This document shows, in pieces, positions 5,898 to 6,580 of a stretch of 6,580 nt of DNA. The first letter of the stretch is position 1, and each line of letters opens with the position of its first letter. Source of the DNA: an uncultured Collinsella sp. (lineage in GTDB: Bacteria > Actinomycetota > Coriobacteriia > Coriobacteriales > Coriobacteriaceae); the NCBI GenBank assembly GCA_900549245.1, contig URNQ01000106.1:1-6580 (forward strand). Reading direction: 5' to 3'. Under the pieces are notes generated by a model, which saw only the letters and a program-made list of their open reading frames with translations, was not told the DNA's origin and searched no databases. The translations under genes were made by a program, and so were the position numbers.

Positions 5898-6580
5898 ATG
5901 GCTGGTATTTATGCACTGCCTTCGGGTGGCGCAATGGCCGACGAGGGTCCTGTTGGCTGCTCTGTTGATGTTTGCTGTGATGACTTTCGTCATCTCGATG
6001 TTGGACTGCCGTCCGAGATTCTTCGTCTTAAGGATGCCGGGTATTTGACGCAGGCTGTTGCTGCCTGCGATCGCCTTTTGGAGCAGAACCCCGAGCCTTC
6101 GCTGGCTGCTTGTGTTCGTGCGGAGCGGTATCGCATGCTCGAGACGCCGCTTCATTTTTCGGTGTCGCGTGATCGGGCCATTGCGATGATTCGCGAGGAG
6201 TGGCCAGAGTTTACCGAAGAGCAGTTTGATGACCTGATTAATCGTAAGCGTATTGACTGGCGCTTTATCGATGGCGAGCTGTTTGTTCTCGACAACTTCC
6301 TCGATTCGCTTCGCGTGTACCCCAAGGAGGTTCCGGGCCTGCGTCCCGATTCTACGGACGGCATAGCGCTGCGTAACCAGATGCTCAGGGAGATGGAATC
6401 GCAGAATGGGCTGTCTCGCGTCATCACCCTAAAGGCATCCGTGTCTGTCCCCGGAGCTCTTGAGGGGGAGGCCGTTCGCGCGTGGCTGCCCGTTGCCTCC
6501 GCCTGTCGTCAACAGTCTCATATCGAGGTTCTCGATATGACGTCGGAGGGGACCGTTGCCCCCGAAAACGGTAATCATAG
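5898..6580 (+). CDS. Probable transglutaminase-like protein, N-terminal part, truncated by the window end
   Basis: The ATG at 5898 follows TTGGAG (5885-5890) at seven bases, and the frame stays open for 227 codons to the edge, so only the N-terminal part is visible. There is no signal peptide or membrane segment. Residues 35-145 are rich in charged and aromatic residues, with segments such as EEWPEFTEEQFDDLINRKRI and DWRFIDGELFVLDNFLDSL. Residues 175-227 (ITLKASVSVPGALEGEAVRA, then WLPVA and APENGNH) resemble the beta-rich segment that precedes the catalytic core in bacterial transglutaminase-like proteins. The Cys-His-Asp core would lie beyond the window and cannot be checked, so the family call rests on resemblance. 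Third codon positions favour T (GTT, CGT, GAT, TTT), unlike fba, which suggests modest expression. It has its own promoter behind a terminator and so is independent of fba. A different cytoplasmic protein sharing this N-terminal region is possible. Confidence 0.6.
   Translation, partial: MAGIYALPSGGAMADEGPVGCSVDVCCDDFRHLDVGLPSEILRLKDAGYLTQAVAACDRLLEQNPEPSLAACVRAERYRMLETPLHFSVSRDRAIAMIREEWPEFTEEQFDDLINRKRIDWRFIDGELFVLDNFLDSLRVYPKEVPGLRPDSTDGIALRNQMLREMESQNGLSRVITLKASVSVPGALEGEAVRAWLPVASACRQQSHIEVLDMTSEGTVAPENGNH

Overview
The window looks like an ordinary chromosomal core region of a fairly GC-rich Gram-positive bacterium. The protein wording and codon use suggest the class Coriobacteriia, perhaps a Collinsella-like gut actinobacterium. 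That assignment is inference from recognition, because the window has no rRNA or other taxonomic marker. All the genes read on the + strand. Four stretches can be named with confidence: the end of a helicase, a complete bifunctional (p)ppGpp synthetase/hydrolase, a small metallo-beta-lactamase-fold hydrolase, and a class II fructose-bisphosphate aldolase. A fifth gene, probably transglutaminase-like, runs off the right edge.

Layout. Positions 1-1437 hold the 3' part of a gene that enters from the left. It has a full set of RecQ-like superfamily 2 helicase motifs and then a tail resembling the C-terminal domain of the exonuclease RecJ, so the whole gene may encode a RecJ-helicase fusion. relA/spoT (1453-3813) starts 15 bases later. 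An 86-base gap with a perfect 10-bp palindrome separates it from the metallo-hydrolase (3900-4583). From memory, recJ, relA and this kind of hydrolase are neighbours in many Firmicutes, usually with apt and dtd between them; neither is present here. The three are probably co-transcribed.

The gap 4584-4777 carries a possible weak terminator and a good extended -10 promoter for the aldolase gene fba (4778-5644), whose codon use suggests high expression. The gap 5645-5897 is the most structured part of the window. A 92-base near-perfect palindrome (5665-5756) is followed by a conventional intrinsic terminator (5820-5849), and then by the promoter and ribosome binding site of the last gene, which begins at 5898 and is still open at the right edge.

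No CRISPR array, tRNA, rRNA, transposase, phage gene or defence system was seen. The two items most worth following are the large palindromic element behind fba, which looks like a dispersed repeat rather than a simple terminator, and the helicase/RecJ architecture at the left edge.
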